From Butyricicoccus pullicaecorum (GTDB lineage Bacteria > Bacillota > Clostridia > Oscillospirales > Butyricicoccaceae): DNA of 64,000 nt. Positions 1 through 8,824 of this stretch are shown here, piece by piece. The translations under genes and the position numbers were made by a program. The notes below the pieces were generated by a model. It had not been told where the DNA came from. It did no database searches and saw nothing but the letters and a program-made list of their open reading frames with translations. The DNA is taken from assembly GCA_021531865.1 (NCBI GenBank), contig JAFBIW010000003.1:121050-185049 (forward strand), given 5' to 3'. How positions within the stretch are numbered: position 1 is the first letter of the stretch; each line of letters opens with the position of its first letter.

Positions 1-307
1 GTAAGTATCCGGACGCGCCGTAGCGCAGTGCGCCAAACACATATTCATCGTCGTCGAAGGTAGTCAGAATGATGACCTTCATCTGTGGGTAGGCCGCTTT
101 GATCAGCCGGGTACATTCCACGCCGTCGACCTCGGGCATACGGATATCCATCAGCACAACGTCAGGTTTTTCCCGCCGGACCATTTCAATGGCCTCGCGC
201 CCATTGGTAGCCATTCCAACCATCGTAATATCACTTTGCGCATTCAAAACAAAGCTCAGGCTCTCGCGAATCAATTCCTGATCGTCCGCAAGCAACACTC
301 GTATCAT
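1..307 (-). CDS. NarL/LuxR-type response regulator, receiver domain (3' end outside window)
   Basis: Only the first 102 or so codons are in the window; the gene runs off the left edge. The translation starts MIRVLLADDQ, has a phospho-acceptor Asp in the motif LMDIRMP (about residue 54) and the receiver motif ILTTFDD, so this is a CheY-like REC domain. The C-terminal DNA-binding domain is not visible. A LuxR/GerE helix-turn-helix is expected because the partner kinase is of the HisKA_3 type. The ATG overlaps the TGA of the upstream kinase gene in an ATGA junction (304-307), so the two are translationally coupled. It is the likely transcriptional output of the binding-protein/kinase pair just upstream. 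Receiver assignment is firm; targets are unknown. Confidence 0.9.
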   Translation of the reverse strand, partial: MIRVLLADDQELIRESLSFVLNAQSDITMVGMATNGREAIEMVRREKPDVVLMDIRMPEVDGVECTRLIKAAYPQMKVIILTTFDDDEYVFGALRYGASGYL

Positions 308-1617
308 ACTTCATCCCCCCATCGAAGCGGTATTTTGGCCTCAATCCGAAAGCCGTTTGTACCGTCTATCTTTAATGAACCGTTCAGCAGCCGCAGACGC
401 TCCCGCATGTGCCGCAGGCCAAAGCCCGGCTCGACTGTCTTGCAGCCCAGACCGTTGTCCTGTATTAGAATCGTAAGCTGGCGTGCCGCGCTTGAAATAT
501 CGACCAGTACCTTGGTCGCCTGTCCGTGACGGATCGCGTTGGTAATGCTTTCCTGCACAATGCGGTAGACCGCATCTTCTTCATCCGGAGATAGACGCAG
601 GTTTTCCGCATTGATTCGCAGCGTAATTGCCGCACGCGACGTCGACTGCATCTCTTCGCAGAGCCTGCCGAGCGCCTCGGGCAGTTGCAACCGCTCCAGC
701 GCGTCGGGACGCAGCGCGCGGACAGAGCGCCGCACCTCATTCATGCCCTGACGAGCGGTATCCGCAATGCGCTGCATCTGCTTCTTTGCCATTTCCGGTG
801 AAATTTCGAGCATTTCGATGCAGGCGTCCGCGCCCGCCGTAATGCCCGTCAGCGCATGCCCCAGGGTATCATGGATTTCCCGCGCGAGCCGATTGCGTTC
901 GCGCGTTTCGGCCATGCGTTCGCTTTCTGCCGCATATGCCTTTAGCTGTTCGTTTAAAATCGAGAGTTGGTCATTTGCCCGTTCCAGCTCACTGTTCAGT
1001 CGTCGGATTGTCGAGTTTTCCTCGGTGCGCTGTCCCACCAGCAATACCATATAAACAACGAACAGGATCAAATTCAACACACTCAGTACACTGATCGTGC
1101 TCTGCATGACCTGACGGACGTGCGTATCATAATACATCAGGTACTCGGCAATCGAAACCAAGCCGAGCTGAGACGGAAAGATTTCTAAGCTGGTCACCAG
1201 ATACAAGGAGGTCATGGTACCGAGAAAATATGCGCGGTTGCGCCCATGTAAGCTGTCAATCAAATCGACAACGACCATCAGAAGCAAGCCGTTGTAGCTG
1301 AAGTGCAGCGCAAAAATGACCGTCATACACAGGATAGGTTCAAGCCAGTATACGACGTTTGGAGAGGGAATACTTTGAGGGCGATACCGATTTACCGCAC
1401 TGAGGAAAAGTAAGATTGCCAGTCCCACCGCAGCCAAAGAAAGCATCCACGGCTTGCTGGGCAGGGCGCTCAGCTCCCGCGCAAAACGCAGTCCATCGGC
1501 TTGCCGGGCGGCGCGATATGGCGTTAAAACGAAGATAACGCTGATATAGGCGCAGATCGCCAGATTCAGCAGCAGCATGAGACGGCGAAAGACCTTCAGA
1601 AAAGCATAGGTGTCCAT
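304..1617 (-). CDS. Membrane sensor histidine kinase, HisKA_3 (NarX/LiaS/DesK) class
   Basis: This 437-residue protein has an N-terminal half with about five hydrophobic segments (roughly residues 10-33, 58-75, 95-120, 130-150 and 173-195). A coiled-coil linker follows, then a HisKA_3 dimerisation domain with the phospho-accepting His in REIHDTLGH (about residue 249). The HATPase_c domain has an N-box (ESITNAIRHG) and a G-box (GFGLRHMRERL). The start at 1617 is chosen because AAGGGAGG lies five bases upstream; an in-frame ATG 21 bases earlier lacks such a site. The gene sits between a membrane-tethered periplasmic-binding-type protein and a response regulator, which suggests that it reads out binding of a small solute by that protein. 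Kinase identity is secure and the ligand is unknown. Confidence 0.93.
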   Translation of the reverse strand: MDTYAFLKVFRRLMLLLNLAICAYISVIFVLTPYRAARQADGLRFARELSALPSKPWMLSLAAVGLAILLFLSAVNRYRPQSIPSPNVVYWLEPILCMTVIFALHFSYNGLLLMVVVDLIDSLHGRNRAYFLGTMTSLYLVTSLEIFPSQLGLVSIAEYLMYYDTHVRQVMQSTISVLSVLNLILFVVYMVLLVGQRTEENSTIRRLNSELERANDQLSILNEQLKAYAAESERMAETRERNRLAREIHDTLGHALTGITAGADACIEMLEISPEMAKKQMQRIADTARQGMNEVRRSVRALRPDALERLQLPEALGRLCEEMQSTSRAAITLRINAENLRLSPDEEDAVYRIVQESITNAIRHGQATKVLVDISSAARQLTILIQDNGLGCKTVEPGFGLRHMRERLRLLNGSLKIDGTNGFRIEAKIPLRWGDEV

Positions 1618-1628
1618 GTAAGCCTCCC

Positions 1629-2576
1629 TTATTGCCAACCTTCAATATCGAACTGCCCGACATTTTTGGCAGTGATCAGCTCGACCGGCACGGTGATCTC
1701 TTTTTCATAATCTTCACCGGATAGGATCTGATAGACTGTCTGTGCCGTTATTTGGCCGATCTGAATGGGGGACTGTGCAACAGTAGCGGTCATCGCGCCT
1801 TCCAGAATCATATTCTTTGCTTCGGGCGCACCGTCCACTCCGTAAACAGCGGTTTGTGCCAATATGCCATATTCCTCAAGCGCAGCCATTGCACCGAGCG
1901 CAGAGGGGTCGTTCAGCGCCATGACCACATTGGGCGCGCAGCCCTGTTCCAGCAGCGCTCTCACGGCAGGCATCGCAAGTTCAAGCTGTCCCGCGCTGCC
2001 CGTCCGACCAACGATCCGATAACGGCTGTCGTTTTGAATCGTATCGCAAAAGCCTTGAATACGGTCGACCGCTGACTGTGCGGTTGGATGCTCCAACAAA
2101 ATGATGGAAGCGGAATCCTGCGTGTTCATTAAATGCTTCGCGCAGAGCACACCCGCACCATAGTTGTCGGACGCGATCGTACAGGCAGCCAGCGCCTCGT
2201 CGCTGACCTGGGAATCAACTATAACAACCGGGATGCCGGCGGCATGCGCTTCTTCCAGCGCAGGGCTGATCGCCAGAAAATTCACGGGATTGACGACCAA
2301 AATATCCACATCCTCTACAATCAGCTCATGAATCTGCTCATTTTGCTTTTGCTGATCGAGCGCGGGGTCGCGGGTCAACAAAATGTCGCCGTGGCTTTCG
2401 ATCATCAGCCGCAGTTCCTCGTCGATCACGCTGTAGAATGGATTGTTCATTGTCATATAGGTCGCGCCGATACGATAGCGGTCGGCCGTGCGGCTGCCGA
2501 CAAACTGAAGCGTCGCATATAAACAGACCGCCAACATGATCGTGAATACGATATAGATCATCTGCTTTTTACGCAT
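1629..2576 (-). CDS. Membrane-tethered sugar-type (RbsB/XylF-like) binding protein, probable sensor component
   Basis: A 315-residue type-1 periplasmic binding protein (Peripla_BP_4 fold). After an N-terminal hydrophobic anchor (about residues 6-27), the mature part opens with a strand and the motif MNNPFYSVID, typical of ribose/xylose/galactose binding proteins. It then carries VNPVNFLAI and an ALNDPSALGAMAALEE helix near the hinge. No canonical lipobox is present (the only candidate Cys follows LAV), so it looks anchored by an uncleaved helix. No permease or ATPase gene is adjacent. The next genes downstream, 11 bases away, are a kinase and a response regulator. That context favours a role in sensing rather than uptake, as in XylFII-LytS systems. 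The start at 2576 has GAGGA eight bases upstream. Confidence 0.85.
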   Translation of the reverse strand: MRKKQMIYIVFTIMLAVCLYATLQFVGSRTADRYRIGATYMTMNNPFYSVIDEELRLMIESHGDILLTRDPALDQQKQNEQIHELIVEDVDILVVNPVNFLAISPALEEAHAAGIPVVIVDSQVSDEALAACTIASDNYGAGVLCAKHLMNTQDSASIILLEHPTAQSAVDRIQGFCDTIQNDSRYRIVGRTGSAGQLELAMPAVRALLEQGCAPNVVMALNDPSALGAMAALEEYGILAQTAVYGVDGAPEAKNMILEGAMTATVAQSPIQIGQITAQTVYQILSGEDYEKEITVPVELITAKNVGQFDIEGWQ

Positions 2577-2600
2577 TTCATCATTCCTCACTTTGATGCC

Positions 2601-2629
2601 ATTGTATGATGCTTTTCGTGAAATCGAAA
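2601..2629 (-). promoter_or_regulatory. Candidate sigma-A promoter of the sensory trio
   Basis: TTTCGA (-35, 2624-2629) and TACAAT (-10, 2601-2606) are separated by 17 bases, just ahead of the ribosome-binding site of the binding-protein gene. The -35 is weak, so this is a candidate only. The rest of 2577-2825 holds no gene; two small hairpins (about 2723-2747 and 2750-2763, the latter closed by a GAAA loop) are visible. Confidence 0.35.
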
Positions 2630-2825
2630 GACTTATCACGGAGAATATAGCTACATTTTAGAATTGTCGGGAAAAGTTGCATCTTAAAGTGGACTAATGT
2701 CAATAAAGCGGACAAGAAAATCAGAGAGTAGACTGCCGTTCTCTCTGGTCAGGCGAAAGCCTGTGATTATGCGAATGAGGACGAACAGGATTTGAAAAGA
2801 CCGCGTCAAGGGATGTTCGCAAAAA

Positions 2826-3759
2826 GGGTTCCTGTCATATGAAATCAAGCAGTCATGCGCAGCGTTGCCTCAATGGATTGCTGGCTGAGGTAAGCCCTGG
2901 AAACAGACCAATCCTCTGTATACTCCATCAGGTATGTGGTGACCAGCCGAACATAAGACTCCTCGTTCGGGAAAATTCCGACAACGCTGATCCGTCTGCG
3001 AATCTCCCGGTTCAGGCGTTCCATCATGTTGGAAGACGAAATCTTCCGGGCGTCCAGTTTCGGGAATGCGTAAAAAGCAAGAGAGTCCTCCAAACGCTTT
3101 GAATCGGTATCTATGACTTCATAAGCCCGTTTTCTGGCCCGTTCCGCAGTGGGAGCCAGCCAGATTTCCTTCAGCACGGAGGCGAAAGACTGCTTCTCTT
3201 TCTGCGGCAAGATATTCCGCATGAAATGTACCTTGCAGCGCGGCCAGGAGGCTCCGGGAAAGGACTCCCGAATGATTGAGTCCTTTTGTCATCTCGCTGA
3301 CCTGGCTTCTGGATCAATTTTGGATGCCAAGGCTCTGCGCCAGCTTCTCCATTTTACGAGTGGAGACGCCCTGCACAAAGGCCTCCTGAACCACCTGAAT
3401 GAGCGCGGCTTCACTGCGCTTACGCTCGGTGACGAAAAATGGGATATAGCCGTCCTGACGGACTTTGGGAACCATGAGATACATCGTCCCCATCCGGGTG
3501 TCCAGGCGACGGGGACGGTATCCACTGCAATAACCGTTCCGACTGCCTGAACGTTCACTCTTCTCCGCTCCCAACTGCTGATCCTCTTCAGCCTCCATGC
3601 GCTCTATACAAAGCCATTCCAGCATACTCAACATGGGATCCGGCTGTGTAACGCATTGTAGTAGCAATTCTGTGAGATCTGTGGTATTCTTTTTGAGAGC
3701 CATTATGGTTTCTCCTTTGTATAATGATTGTTTCGACAACTTTCATTTTACAGAGTCCC
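2826..3759 (-). mobile_element. Degenerate IS256-family insertion sequence
   Basis: The element is bounded by imperfect inverted repeats. The left end (2826-2844) reads GGGTTCCTGTCATATGAAA and the right end on the minus strand (from 3759) reads GGGACTCTGTAAAATGAAA; they agree at about 14 of 19 positions. Between them lies an IS256-type transposase with its middle deleted. No target-site duplication could be recognised at the flanks. At about 934 bp it is well short of the usual 1.3-1.5 kb for the family. It directly abuts the truncated 3' end of a relaxase gene. Confidence 0.8.
2845..3703 (-). pseudogene. IS256/Mutator-type transposase, internally deleted
   Basis: The N-terminal part (3703 down to about 3314) starts at an ATG with GGAG eight bases upstream. 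It covers the family's N-terminal region through VSTRKMEKLAQSLGI, then hits a stop. Downstream, after a frame change, SQVSEMTKGLN can still be read, followed by the C-terminal part from ESFPGASWPRCKVHF to the end. That part includes the catalytic-Glu region NMMERLNREIRRR. Intact members are about 400 residues; here the central stretch carrying the first two catalytic Asp residues is gone and the frames do not join. The product cannot be an active transposase. Confidence 0.85.
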
Positions 3760-3806
3760 TGATGGCTTGTCTATTTTCTATGCACCTTTGCAAACTTGAT
3801 TATACG

Positions 3807-4139
3807 CTATTCACAGAACTCCCGGACAAGGACGGCGTACGGGTCGGGCGGTATCTCTCTGGGGATGGTAAGCACCCACCTCCTTGCAAGCTGGGAGTTC
3901 CATTGCTTCTCCACCGCTTCGGCTGCGTTCCATAAGGTATTGTGGTCTGCATACTCCGGCGGGGCATTTGCCGGGAGCAGGATTTCATTGTGGACGATAC
4001 CACGCTTTTCCGGGTAGTGCTTCACTTGCTGGTCATATTCACAGAACAGCTTTTCTCCGCTCTGGTAAGCAGCGGCGGCAACCGCAGACTGCCGCTGGCT
4101 GCGCTGAACAATCGTGATTTCGTTGTGTGGACAGAGCAT
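3807..4139 (-). pseudogene. MobA/MobL-type relaxase, N-terminal fragment
   Basis: The 110-residue reading frame matches the conserved N-terminus of MobA/MobL relaxases. Recognisable blocks are QRSQRQSAVAAAAYQSGEKL, EYDQQVKHY, a VHNEILLPANAPPEYAD segment with the metal-site His, and LARRWVLTIPREI. Full-length proteins are several hundred residues, but this frame ends at a TAG at 3807-3809, about 50 bases before the IS256 right end. A start at 4139 is preferred because AGGAG lies eight bases upstream. It is a relic of an integrated mobilisable element beside guaA, cut down together with the IS insertion. The initiating-nuclease function is presumably lost. Confidence 0.8.
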
Positions 4140-4164
4140 TTCGTTTCTCTCCTGTTGCTCCAAC

Positions 4165-4210
4165 AAAAAATCCCCGAAACATACGGATTTTTATTCCGTA
4201 TATTTCGGGG
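4165..4210 (-). terminator. Strong terminator downstream of guaA
   Basis: The arms CCCCGAAA and TTTCGGGG, extended by ATACGGA and TCCGTAT with one mismatch, form a long hairpin (4172-4210). It is followed on the minus strand by a run of six T. It lies 60 bases beyond the guaA stop and also just upstream of the relaxase fragment. Confidence 0.8.
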
Positions 4211-4271
4211 TCTTGTTTCATTTTCCTTTGGTATTATTCACTTTTTTCGGCGTGATATGCGAAATGGCCGT

Positions 4272-5816
4272 TTATTCCCACTCGATCGTCGCCGGGGGCT
4301 TACTCGTGATGTCATATACGATACGATTGATATGGCCAACCTCATTTACGATGCGGACCGAGATGCGGTCAAGCACATCGTATGGAATGCGCGCCCAATC
4401 GGCGGTCATAAAATCGGTGGTCGTGACCGAACGCAGCGCGAGAGTATAATCATAGGTACGGCCGTCGCCCATAACGCCGACCGAACGCATATTGGTCAGC
4501 ACCGCAAAATACTGATTCATCGTATTTTCCAGATGCGCCTTGGCAATTTCATCGCGGAAGATGAAATCCGCTTCACGCAGGATGTCCAGCTTTTCCTTGG
4601 TGATATCTCCGATCACGCGGATTGCAAGACCGGGACCCGGGAACGGCTGACGCATGACGAGATATTCGGGCAGATCCAGCTCACGGCCGAGCTGACGCAC
4701 CTCGTCCTTAAACAGCAGGCGCAGCGGCTCAATGATCTCCTTGAAATCCACATAATCCGGCAGGCCGCCTACATTATGGTGGCTCTTGATGACAGCGGCG
4801 TCGCCCGCACCGGACTCAATAACGTCGGGATAAATGGTGCCCTGTACGAGATAATCGACCTTACCGATCTTCTTGCCTTCCTCTTCAAAGACGCGGATGA
4901 ACTCCTCGCCAATGATCTTGCGCTTGGTCTCCGGATCGGAAACACCGGCCAGCTTGCCCAGAAAACGCGCTTCCGCATCCACGCGGATGAAATTGATATC
5001 CCACTTGGAGAATGCGGCCTCGACCTCATCGCCCTCATCCTTGCGCATCAGGCCATGGTCGACGAATACACAGGTCAGCTGATTGCCGACAGCCTCGGCC
5101 AGCAGCGCGGCCGCAACCGAGGAATCAACGCCACCGGACAGAGCCAGCAGCACCTTACCGTCTCCGACCTTCTCCCGGATGGCCTTGATCGACGTATTCT
5201 TATAATCCTCCATCGTCCAGTCGCCCTTGGCGTGGCAGACCTCAAAGAGGAAGTTCTTCAGCATCAGGCTGCCATTCTCGGTGTGGTTGACCTCCGGATG
5301 GAACTGCACACCATAGAAACCGCGCGCCTCGTCCGCGATCACAACATTGGGGCACATCGCGGTATGGCCGACCAGTGCGAAGCCCTCGGGCACCTTCGCC
5401 ATATAGTCGCCGTGGCTCATCCAGGAAATGCCCTCCGCAGGCAGGCCCTTGAACAGCTTGCAGCCGGTATCATAGAAGGTCTGCGTCTTGCCATACTCGC
5501 GCGCGGAATCATCCTGTGCCGCCGTGACCTGACCGCCCAGCGAATGTGCCATCAACTGGCAGCCGTAGCAGATGCCCAGAATCGGAATACCCAGTTCAAA
5601 GATGCCCGGATCGCAGTGCGGCGAGGTCTCCTCGTAAACGCTGTTCGGACCGCCGGTGAAGATGATGCCGATCGGGTTCATGGCCTTGATCTCTTCCAAC
5701 GACGTTTTATACGGTTTTACTTCACAGTAAACATGATGCTCGCGCACACGGCGCGCAATAAGCTGATTGTACTGCCCGCCAAAGTCCAGCACAAGTACAA
5801 GCTGATGATGCTCCAT
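4272..5816 (-). CDS. guaA: GMP synthase (glutamine-hydrolysing)
   Basis: A 514-residue, full-length GuaA that converts XMP, ATP and glutamine to GMP in the last step of guanine nucleotide synthesis. The N-terminal class-I glutamine amidotransferase domain has its nucleophile in GICYGCQ (Cys 83) and the triad His/Glu in VQFHPEVNH. The ATP-pyrophosphatase domain has the P-loop SGGVDSS (about residue 230). The C-terminal dimerisation domain ends in the conserved PPATIEWE. The start at 5816 is set by GGAGG ten bases upstream; an upstream in-frame start would only add 12 unconserved residues. It is monocistronic, with its own promoter and terminator. No purine riboswitch was recognised in the short leader. 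Confidence 0.98.
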   Translation of the reverse strand: MEHHQLVLVLDFGGQYNQLIARRVREHHVYCEVKPYKTSLEEIKAMNPIGIIFTGGPNSVYEETSPHCDPGIFELGIPILGICYGCQLMAHSLGGQVTAAQDDSAREYGKTQTFYDTGCKLFKGLPAEGISWMSHGDYMAKVPEGFALVGHTAMCPNVVIADEARGFYGVQFHPEVNHTENGSLMLKNFLFEVCHAKGDWTMEDYKNTSIKAIREKVGDGKVLLALSGGVDSSVAAALLAEAVGNQLTCVFVDHGLMRKDEGDEVEAAFSKWDINFIRVDAEARFLGKLAGVSDPETKRKIIGEEFIRVFEEEGKKIGKVDYLVQGTIYPDVIESGAGDAAVIKSHHNVGGLPDYVDFKEIIEPLRLLFKDEVRQLGRELDLPEYLVMRQPFPGPGLAIRVIGDITKEKLDILREADFIFRDEIAKAHLENTMNQYFAVLTNMRSVGVMGDGRTYDYTLALRSVTTTDFMTADWARIPYDVLDRISVRIVNEVGHINRIVYDITSKPPATIEWE

Positions 5817-5853
5817 GAGTCGAATTCCTCCGATCAATATTTGCTTATTCAAA

Positions 5854-5882
5854 ATTATGCCACATTTTTCTCATCTCAGCAA
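5854..5882 (-). promoter_or_regulatory. Probable guaA promoter
   Basis: On the minus strand TTGCTG (5877-5882), a 17-base spacer and CATAAT (5854-5859) sit about 35 bases upstream of the guaA ATG. Confidence 0.6.
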
Positions 5883-6026
5883 GTGGTTTGCAGAGAATTC
5901 TTGCCTTATTTTTTTATTTGCGGCAGAACATTAGATCTTTTCATAGAAAACACGCGTCGTTCCGCATAATCCGACCAACGCAGCAGAAACTACTTCCATA
6001 CCGAATTTGAAAGGGATGGTTAAACC

Positions 6027-7001
6027 GTGAAATCTATCCGCCGAAAAGCCGCGCTTGTTCTGGCCTGTTTTGTGTCATCCGTCCTCCCCGCCGCCGCATT
6101 TTGGAACGATGCGGCACAGGCGACGGCAGAAGAGCGGCTTCTGACTGTTTCAACCGGCGCCGCGCCCACAGCCGCTTCCATAGAGGCCGAGACCGTTGCC
6201 GGCGTCATGATCGAGATTCCGCTGTCCGCGACTGATCCGGACGGAGACGCGGTGATCTTCAAGCTGATCGACACGCCACGCATCGGCACCGCTGTGATTG
6301 AAAATGACAAGGTGCTGTATACGCCCGCCAATCGGAAAACAGGAACCGATAAATTCACATACTGCGCGATCGACACCATGGGAAACGAGTCCGAACCCGC
6401 ACAGATCAAGGTGAAAATCCGTAAAAACAGCGCCAAGGTGACCTATGCCGACATGACGGACAATCCTTCGCATCTGGCAGCGGTCAAGCTGGCGGAAGCC
6501 GGTGTGTTTCTGGGCGAAAAAATCGGTGCCTCCTATTTCCTGCATCCCAACGAGGAGGTAACCCGCAGCGAATTCATTGCGATGGCGGCTGCGGCTGCCG
6601 ATCTGGAACTGACCGAAACCGCTTGCACCGATTTTCAGGACGATCAGGCGCTTTCGCCTTGGGTCAAGCCCTATGTGAGCGCCGCGGCAAATGCCGGCTG
6701 GATCAATGGCTACGCGACCGCATCCGGCGTTGCTGAGATTCGCGGCGAGAAGCCGATCACACTGGCTGAGGCCTCGGTCATCGTATCCAAGCTGCTTGGC
6801 AGCGACGCAGTCATATCTACTTCAACGACCGGCTATGCGCTCGTTCCTGCTTGGGCAGAGGGCGCGGCGGCCGCGCTGACCGCAGCCAAGGTCATGCCGG
6901 AATCCGAGCGCGACCACGATGGCGGATCGACCATCACCCGGCAGACGGCGTGTGAACTGCTGTATCGCGCGATGCAGGTGCAAAATGAGGAAAACGGATG
7001 A
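6027..7001 (+). CDS. Secreted surface protein with Ig/cadherin-like domain and SLH repeats
   Basis: A 324-residue exported protein starting at GTG, with AAAGGGATGG upstream. A signal peptide (KRK-rich start, hydrophobic LVLACFVSSVLPAAA, probable cleavage after about residue 24) comes first. A bacterial Ig/cadherin-like domain follows (about residues 45-135) with the calcium-site-like motif ATDPDGD and the strand FTYCAIDTMGNES. Two to three S-layer-homology-like repeats (about 138-320) contain ADMTDNPSHLAAVKLAEAGVFLG and NEEVTRSEFIAMAA. SLH modules bind pyruvylated secondary wall polymer, so the protein is probably attached to the cell wall. It is a single gene between guaA and a terminator. 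Domain reading is fairly sure and the precise role is unknown. Confidence 0.8.
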   Translation: MKSIRRKAALVLACFVSSVLPAAAFWNDAAQATAEERLLTVSTGAAPTAASIEAETVAGVMIEIPLSATDPDGDAVIFKLIDTPRIGTAVIENDKVLYTPANRKTGTDKFTYCAIDTMGNESEPAQIKVKIRKNSAKVTYADMTDNPSHLAAVKLAEAGVFLGEKIGASYFLHPNEEVTRSEFIAMAAAAADLELTETACTDFQDDQALSPWVKPYVSAAANAGWINGYATASGVAEIRGEKPITLAEASVIVSKLLGSDAVISTSTTGYALVPAWAEGAAAALTAAKVMPESERDHDGGSTITRQTACELLYRAMQVQNEENG

Positions 7002-7002
7002 A

Positions 7003-7035
7003 AAACGGAGGATGTCAAGACGGCATCCTCCGTTT
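7003..7035. terminator. Bidirectional terminator between convergent genes
   Basis: The 12-bp perfect stem AAACGGAGGATG/CATCCTCCGTTT with a nine-base loop occupies the 35-base gap between the SLH-protein stop and the rqcH stop. Confidence 0.8.
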
Positions 7036-7036
7036 C

Positions 7037-8812
7037 TTATTTGACGCGCAGAGACTCGATCAATGTCTCGTCCGGTGTGACAAACGCCGTTTTATATACA
7101 TGATAAATGACAAAACCGGGCTTCGCACCGGCAGGTTTTTTCAGATTGCGCACCTCGGTGTAATCGACCGGAACACCAGCCGACGTGCGCGCCTTGGAAT
7201 GATAGGCGGCGATCATGGCCGCTTCGGTCATCGCCGTATCCGTCGGCTCCCGTCCGTCGGTCACCAGAATGACATGCGAACCGTGAATTTTCTGCGTGTG
7301 GAACCAGATATCGCTCTTAAACGCGGTCTTCATGCTGAGCAGATCGTTTTGCAGATTGTTCTTGCCCGCCCAAACGGAGAACCCATCGCTTGTCCGGTAT
7401 TCATACGGCACCGAGCGCGCCGGCTTTTGCCGGCGCATGTTCCGCTGCTGCCGGTGGGACAAAACGCCGGTCTGTGTCAGCTCCTCACGGAGCTGTGCCA
7501 GATCAGCCTCATTCTCGGCCTCGTCGATCGCGGCCAGAACGCTTTCCAGATAGTCCAGTTCCCGTTCACCCGCGCCAATCTGCTCGGTCAGCATCAGCTC
7601 GGCTGTCTTGGCCTTGTTGTACAGCTTGAAATACCGCTGCGCGTTCTGCTGAGGCGTCAAACGCAGATCGAGCGTGATCTCGACCTCCGGACAATTCGGA
7701 TCGTAGTAATCAATCACCTTCGCGGTGGCCATACCTTTTTCGAGCTGATAGAAATTCGCGGAGATCAGCTCTCCCTTGCGCTTGTATTTTTCGCGGTCGT
7801 GGGTCTTGGCGAGCTCCTGACGCTGAGCAGACAGCTTGCGCACCAGACGGTCACGCGCGGCGGTCACCGTGCGCAACATATCGCCTGCCTTGCGGTGCAT
7901 TCGTTCGGCCTGCCCCTTCTTTTCATAGAACGCAGCCAGCAAACTGGAGAAGTCAGGCAGAACGGTCGTCTGCACCAGATTTTCATACTGTGTGATGGGC
8001 AGACAACTGAAATCAAATACCGTCTTGTCCTCGGCTTTGGACAGCAGATAGGGCTGCGCCTTTCCGGAATTCATATATTCGCAAAAATCGGTAAACACCT
8101 GCACCAGATGATCTCTGTCCGTCTCGGTCAGCAGACTGATCGGCTTTCCGGTCTCACCGGTCGCGCGGTACGCCAATTCCCGGCAAAGCAAAGGCGACAG
8201 GCCGAAAAAGGAGGATAACAACCATTTATCCAGCCCCATCTCCCCTTCCGCACGCGCGGCTGCCGCGGCCAGACCCGCGCCCGAGATCGAGAACGGATCG
8301 ACCTTGTGCTCCTGCGGCGGCGGCATATGATAGAACAGCCCCGGCAGGATCTGGCGCTTGCCCGAAATATCGCCGTCTACGCGGCGAATCGCGTCAATGA
8401 TGCGGTCATCCTCTCCCTTGAGGATCAAATTGGAATACTTGCCCATCAACTCTGCGATCAGGTAGCGTTTGACCGGAACACCCATCTCATCGGTCGTATC
8501 CAGCTCGAGCACGGCCATACGCTCCAGCGAAGGCTGGGTCAGGGAAACGATCTTGGCGCCCTGAATGTGCTTGCGCAGCAGCATACAAAACATCGGCGGC
8601 GCCGCCGGGTTTTCCCGGTTCTGCTCGATAAAATGAATACGCGGTGCAGCGGCAGAAGCCGACAGCAGCAGCTTGCAGGGGCCTTGCCCGCCCCGGATCT
8701 GGAGGACGATCTCCTCCCGGTCAGGCTGATAAACTTTCTCTATGCGGCCGCCCGCGATCCGTGCATGGATCTCCGCGAGCACGGCGCGCAGACAAACAGC
8801 GTCAAGCGGCAT
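7037..8812 (-). CDS. rqcH: RqcH (NFACT family) ribosome quality-control factor
   Basis: A 591-residue NFACT protein (formerly called fibronectin-binding protein A). Bacterial RqcH binds obstructed 50S subunits carrying peptidyl-tRNA and directs C-terminal alanine tailing of the stalled chain. The order is a NFACT-N domain (MPLDAVCLRAVLAEI to about residue 200), helix-hairpin-helix/coiled-coil middle segments (residues 290-430) and a C-terminal NFACT-R domain. The latter has FSVWAGKNNLQNDLLSMK and DIWFHTQKIHGSHVIL. Length is normal for the family. It starts 12 bases after the stop of the Nif3-family gene, in one operon with trmK and that gene. Confidence 0.95.
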   Translation of the reverse strand: MPLDAVCLRAVLAEIHARIAGGRIEKVYQPDREEIVLQIRGGQGPCKLLLSASAAAPRIHFIEQNRENPAAPPMFCMLLRKHIQGAKIVSLTQPSLERMAVLELDTTDEMGVPVKRYLIAELMGKYSNLILKGEDDRIIDAIRRVDGDISGKRQILPGLFYHMPPPQEHKVDPFSISGAGLAAAAARAEGEMGLDKWLLSSFFGLSPLLCRELAYRATGETGKPISLLTETDRDHLVQVFTDFCEYMNSGKAQPYLLSKAEDKTVFDFSCLPITQYENLVQTTVLPDFSSLLAAFYEKKGQAERMHRKAGDMLRTVTAARDRLVRKLSAQRQELAKTHDREKYKRKGELISANFYQLEKGMATAKVIDYYDPNCPEVEITLDLRLTPQQNAQRYFKLYNKAKTAELMLTEQIGAGERELDYLESVLAAIDEAENEADLAQLREELTQTGVLSHRQQRNMRRQKPARSVPYEYRTSDGFSVWAGKNNLQNDLLSMKTAFKSDIWFHTQKIHGSHVILVTDGREPTDTAMTEAAMIAAYHSKARTSAGVPVDYTEVRNLKKPAGAKPGFVIYHVYKTAFVTPDETLIESLRVK

Positions 8813-8824
8813 AATCCGCCTCCT

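Noticed and set aside
2640..2825. Possible structured RNA or remnant of another insertion sequence between the sensory trio and the IS256 relic
   Set aside because: Two small hairpins and an IS-like TGTCAATAAAGCGGACA stretch are present, but there is no matching second end or known RNA motif.
2826..3759. Functional IS256 element
   Set aside because: The transposase lacks its central catalytic part, frames are broken and no target duplication is seen.
3942..5969. 675-codon open frame on the plus strand opposite guaA
   Set aside because: It mirrors a fully conserved guaA gene; its translation shows no domain and is a product of GC-rich codon use.
5817..6000. Purine riboswitch upstream of guaA
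   Set aside because: The leader after the predicted promoter is only about 30 bases and the purine aptamer core is not visible.
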